21,778 nt of DNA. It comes from Deltaproteobacteria bacterium (GTDB lineage: Bacteria; UBA10199; SPLOWO2-01-44-7). Numbering within the stretch: the first letter of the stretch is position 1; the number at the start of each line of letters is the position of its first letter. The position numbers were made by a program, and so were the translations under genes. Shown piece by piece: positions 20,080 through 21,778 of the stretch. The stretch covers positions 1-21,778 of the forward strand of contig JAUYJH010000006.1 of the NCBI GenBank assembly GCA_030688705.1. The letters are read 5' to 3'. The notes under the pieces are model-generated. The model had not been told where the DNA came from, did no database searches, and worked only from the letters and a program-made list of their open reading frames with translations.

Positions 20080-21132
20080 TTAACCTTCCCTAAAATCCTG
20101 CTTATAGATTCTTAAGGTGGCCAGGAAGACGGCGACCAAAACGGGACCGGCAAGGATGCCGACAGGGCCCCAGAGTTTTAGGCCGCCGAAGATGGCAATA
20201 AATAAAATCACCGGATGGATTTTGGTTTTTCCCTGTATCAACAGCGGTTTCAGAATATTGTCTATCCCGGAGATGACAAAAAACCCGTAAAAGAAAAGAA
20301 AGGCCGCCTTGCCATATTGCCCGGTGGCGGCGAGAAAAATGAAAATGGGTACCCAGACCGAGCCGGTGCCGACAATCGGTACAAATGCCATGATGAAAGT
20401 GGCCACCCCGAAAATCAACGCCGCCTTGAACCCCAAAATCCAAAATCCCAGCCCCCCCAAAATACCCTGAACGAGGGCGGTCAGGACGTAGCCGTAAATG
20501 CAGGCCTTAAGCGTCACCCGAATCTCTTCCGCCAGCGCCTTTTCATAAGTCTCTTTCAAAGGGGAGAGATCGAGGATTTCGTGATAGAGTTTGGGTCCGT
20601 CGACGAACAAAAAATAGCTCAACAGAAAAACCAAAATACTTTTGAAAAAGAAACCGGCCGTTTTTGCCGCCACTTTAGGCGAATATTGCCCCAGATAGTG
20701 GGCGCTGTTTTGGAGCCCTTCTTTAATCCACTGGCCGATATCGGTTTCAATTCCCAGGGATCGGCGGTATTCCTCGATTTTTTGGACCAAAGGGCCCTCG
20801 CCCAAAAGCTGTTGCAAAAAATTGGGCCCCCACTGGTTTTGCATGCCGTGAGCAAACTGAATCACCTGATCGGTAATGAGCGTTGCCGTAATGCCGACGG
20901 GGAAGGCCAAAAAAAGGAAGAGCAAAAATAGGGTTATCAACGCGGAAAGATGCCGGCGTTCCCGGGTTATTTTCAAAAGCCATTGATAAAAAGGGGATAC
21001 CGTTAAAACAAGCACAAGGGAGAGAAGAATAACGGAATAAAAAGGGACCAGAAGCCACAAAAACCCGACCGATAAAGCGGCCAACATCACCCAAAAGGCG
21101 ATTTTTTCCAGCTGTGCCGGTTTCATGTCCAT
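20080..21132 (-). CDS. AI-2E family (PerM-like) permease
   Basis: A 350-residue inner-membrane protein of the AI-2E/PerM (UPF0118) family, with about eight membrane segments. The family pattern is clear: an N-terminal pair of helices from residue 10, a soluble stretch at about 95-165, VFLLSYFLFVDGP in the middle, and the conserved C-terminal block FVPIVGTGSVWVPIFIFL, then DNILKPLLIQGKTKIHPVILFIAIFGGLKLWGPVGILAGPV. Members export autoinducer-2 or act as Na+/H+ antiporters or other exporters; the substrate here is unknown. The ATG at 21132 is followed two codons later by another (21126); neither has a good Shine-Dalgarno. It begins 7 bases after the upstream gene's stop, so cotranscription is likely. 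Confidence 0.93.
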   Translation of the reverse strand: MDMKPAQLEKIAFWVMLAALSVGFLWLLVPFYSVILLSLVLVLTVSPFYQWLLKITRERRHLSALITLFLLFLFLAFPVGITATLITDQVIQFAHGMQNQWGPNFLQQLLGEGPLVQKIEEYRRSLGIETDIGQWIKEGLQNSAHYLGQYSPKVAAKTAGFFFKSILVFLLSYFLFVDGPKLYHEILDLSPLKETYEKALAEEIRVTLKACIYGYVLTALVQGILGGLGFWILGFKAALIFGVATFIMAFVPIVGTGSVWVPIFIFLAATGQYGKAAFLFFYGFFVISGIDNILKPLLIQGKTKIHPVILFIAIFGGLKLWGPVGILAGPVLVAVFLATLRIYKQDFREG

Positions 21133-21139
21133 TTGGGCA

Positions 21140-21778
21140 TCACTGTTGCGGTGGCGGCGGCAAATTGATCGATCGGGGTGCGTTTGGCTCTAGGACAGTC
21201 AGACTTTCAATTGTATTACACCCTCCGTTCCAGGAACGGACGCCGATTTTGCCCGATTTATGGGTTTCATCGTCCACTGCCAGGACAAGACGGCCATCGT
21301 CGTAGACGGAAATACGGCTTCCCACTGCTTCAATGCGGATATCATGCGCGGTGCCGGTTGCCATTTTTTCCTGAAAGGGTGCGGCAGCCACCAAGTGGTA
21401 TTTTACCCATTTCCCAGACGGAGGGTCGGTATCGTCCATGGAATAGAGAACATAGGCTCCATTGGGAAACAATTCCGGGCTGGAATTTCTGTGAAAGCCG
21501 GGATCAAAATTCAAAGAATACCCCTTGTTGCCATTTTCCCCCGCGCGGAAAAGAATGCCAAAGCCGGGGCCGTGGGTATAGGCCCCTTTGACTTCAATGG
21601 TCCCTTCTGAAAACTCGGTGTCTTTCACAAATCCGGTAGCCCCGGCACCGACACAGGCGCGAGCTTTATCGTTTATGCAGTGTTCCCACTCCAGTTGGTC
21701 ATGGAATGTATCATCGCAAACACCGATTTTGAGCGTTCCATTTTCCTTTGAAAAATAGGGGGCGGGGCCTTGTACCTG
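21140..21778 (-). CDS. LamG/DUF1080-like concanavalin-fold protein, 5' end beyond the right edge
   Basis: The minus-strand frame is open from the right edge to the stop at 21140 (about 212 codons), with no start needed inside; an ATG-started subframe from 21628 is not the real start. The product has a jelly-roll (concanavalin A-like) pattern: GTIEVKGAYTHGPGFGILFRA, GYSLNFDPGF, WVKYHLVAAA, then HDIRIEAVGSRISVYDDGRL, SGKIGVRSWNGG, and an ending in proline and glutamine. This is the layout of LamG or DUF1080 domains that bind sugars or other surface ligands. Cysteines in KIGVCDD, EHCIND and ARACVG suggest an extracytoplasmic protein with disulfides, so a signal peptide or lipobox is expected upstream, outside the window. 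It is followed by the AI-2E family gene after 7 bases. Confidence 0.7.
   Translation of the reverse strand, partial: QVQGPAPYFSKENGTLKIGVCDDTFHDQLEWEHCINDKARACVGAGATGFVKDTEFSEGTIEVKGAYTHGPGFGILFRAGENGNKGYSLNFDPGFHRNSSPELFPNGAYVLYSMDDTDPPSGKWVKYHLVAAAPFQEKMATGTAHDIRIEAVGSRISVYDDGRLVLAVDDETHKSGKIGVRSWNGGCNTIESLTVLEPNAPRSINLPPPPQQ

Noticed and set aside
20215..20931. 238-codon plus-strand open frame inside the AI-2E family gene
   Set aside because: Antisense shadow of a clear membrane permease; composition is typical of reversed membrane-protein codons.

Overview
The window looks like chromosomal DNA of an uncultivated Gram-negative-type bacterium. Gene order and style (NADP-type isocitrate dehydrogenase with a glyoxylate shunt, a DUF3047 lipid-era secreted protein, PolX, a TerC protein, and many dispersed palindromic repeats) recall groundwater genomes of the former Deltaproteobacteria (UBA10199-like). 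This placement is a low-confidence inference from protein style alone. Coding density is high, genes sit in short overlapping operons, and most of the content is housekeeping.

Layout from left to right. Positions 1-356 hold the end of a minus-strand PD-(D/E)XK nuclease-like gene that lacks its usual N-terminus, next to an IS-end-like sequence. A tRNA-Pro(CGG) (479-552) and a dispersed repeat follow, then a TerC membrane protein (700-1392, minus). Two coupled plus-strand genes come next: an unusual protein with degenerate HATPase-like and GGDEF-like regions, and a PlsC-type acyltransferase. A tight minus-strand operon, read right to left, runs UPF0173 metallohydrolase, priA, def, fmt, rpe (8872 to 3997). 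rlmH stands divergently to it and appears to be transcribed without a leader. A 436-residue orphan (9336-10646, minus) and a structured hairpin separate this from a plus-strand cluster: HTH-MNT nucleotidyltransferase, HEPN protein, polX, nth and a ferredoxin (10804-14333).

The right third is central carbon metabolism and transport: DUF3047 secreted protein, icd, a small orphan, then aceB-aceA (malate synthase, isocitrate lyase). icd and aceA/aceB compete for or act on isocitrate and glyoxylate, so the block sets the TCA-versus-glyoxylate split and allows growth on acetate or fatty acids. A tRNA-Lys(CTT), a composite repeat, an AI-2E family permease and a partial LamG-like secreted protein end the window.

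The most striking feature is the number of palindromic repeats and what they do to proteins. One 42-base palindrome is inserted in frame into PriA just before the Walker A motif. An inverted heptanucleotide array supplies the start codon and signal peptide of the DUF3047 protein. A short palindrome supplies the C-terminal tail of the HEPN protein just before the overlapping polX start. Further families lie between aceB and aceA, upstream of both tRNA genes, and upstream of the HTH-MNT gene.
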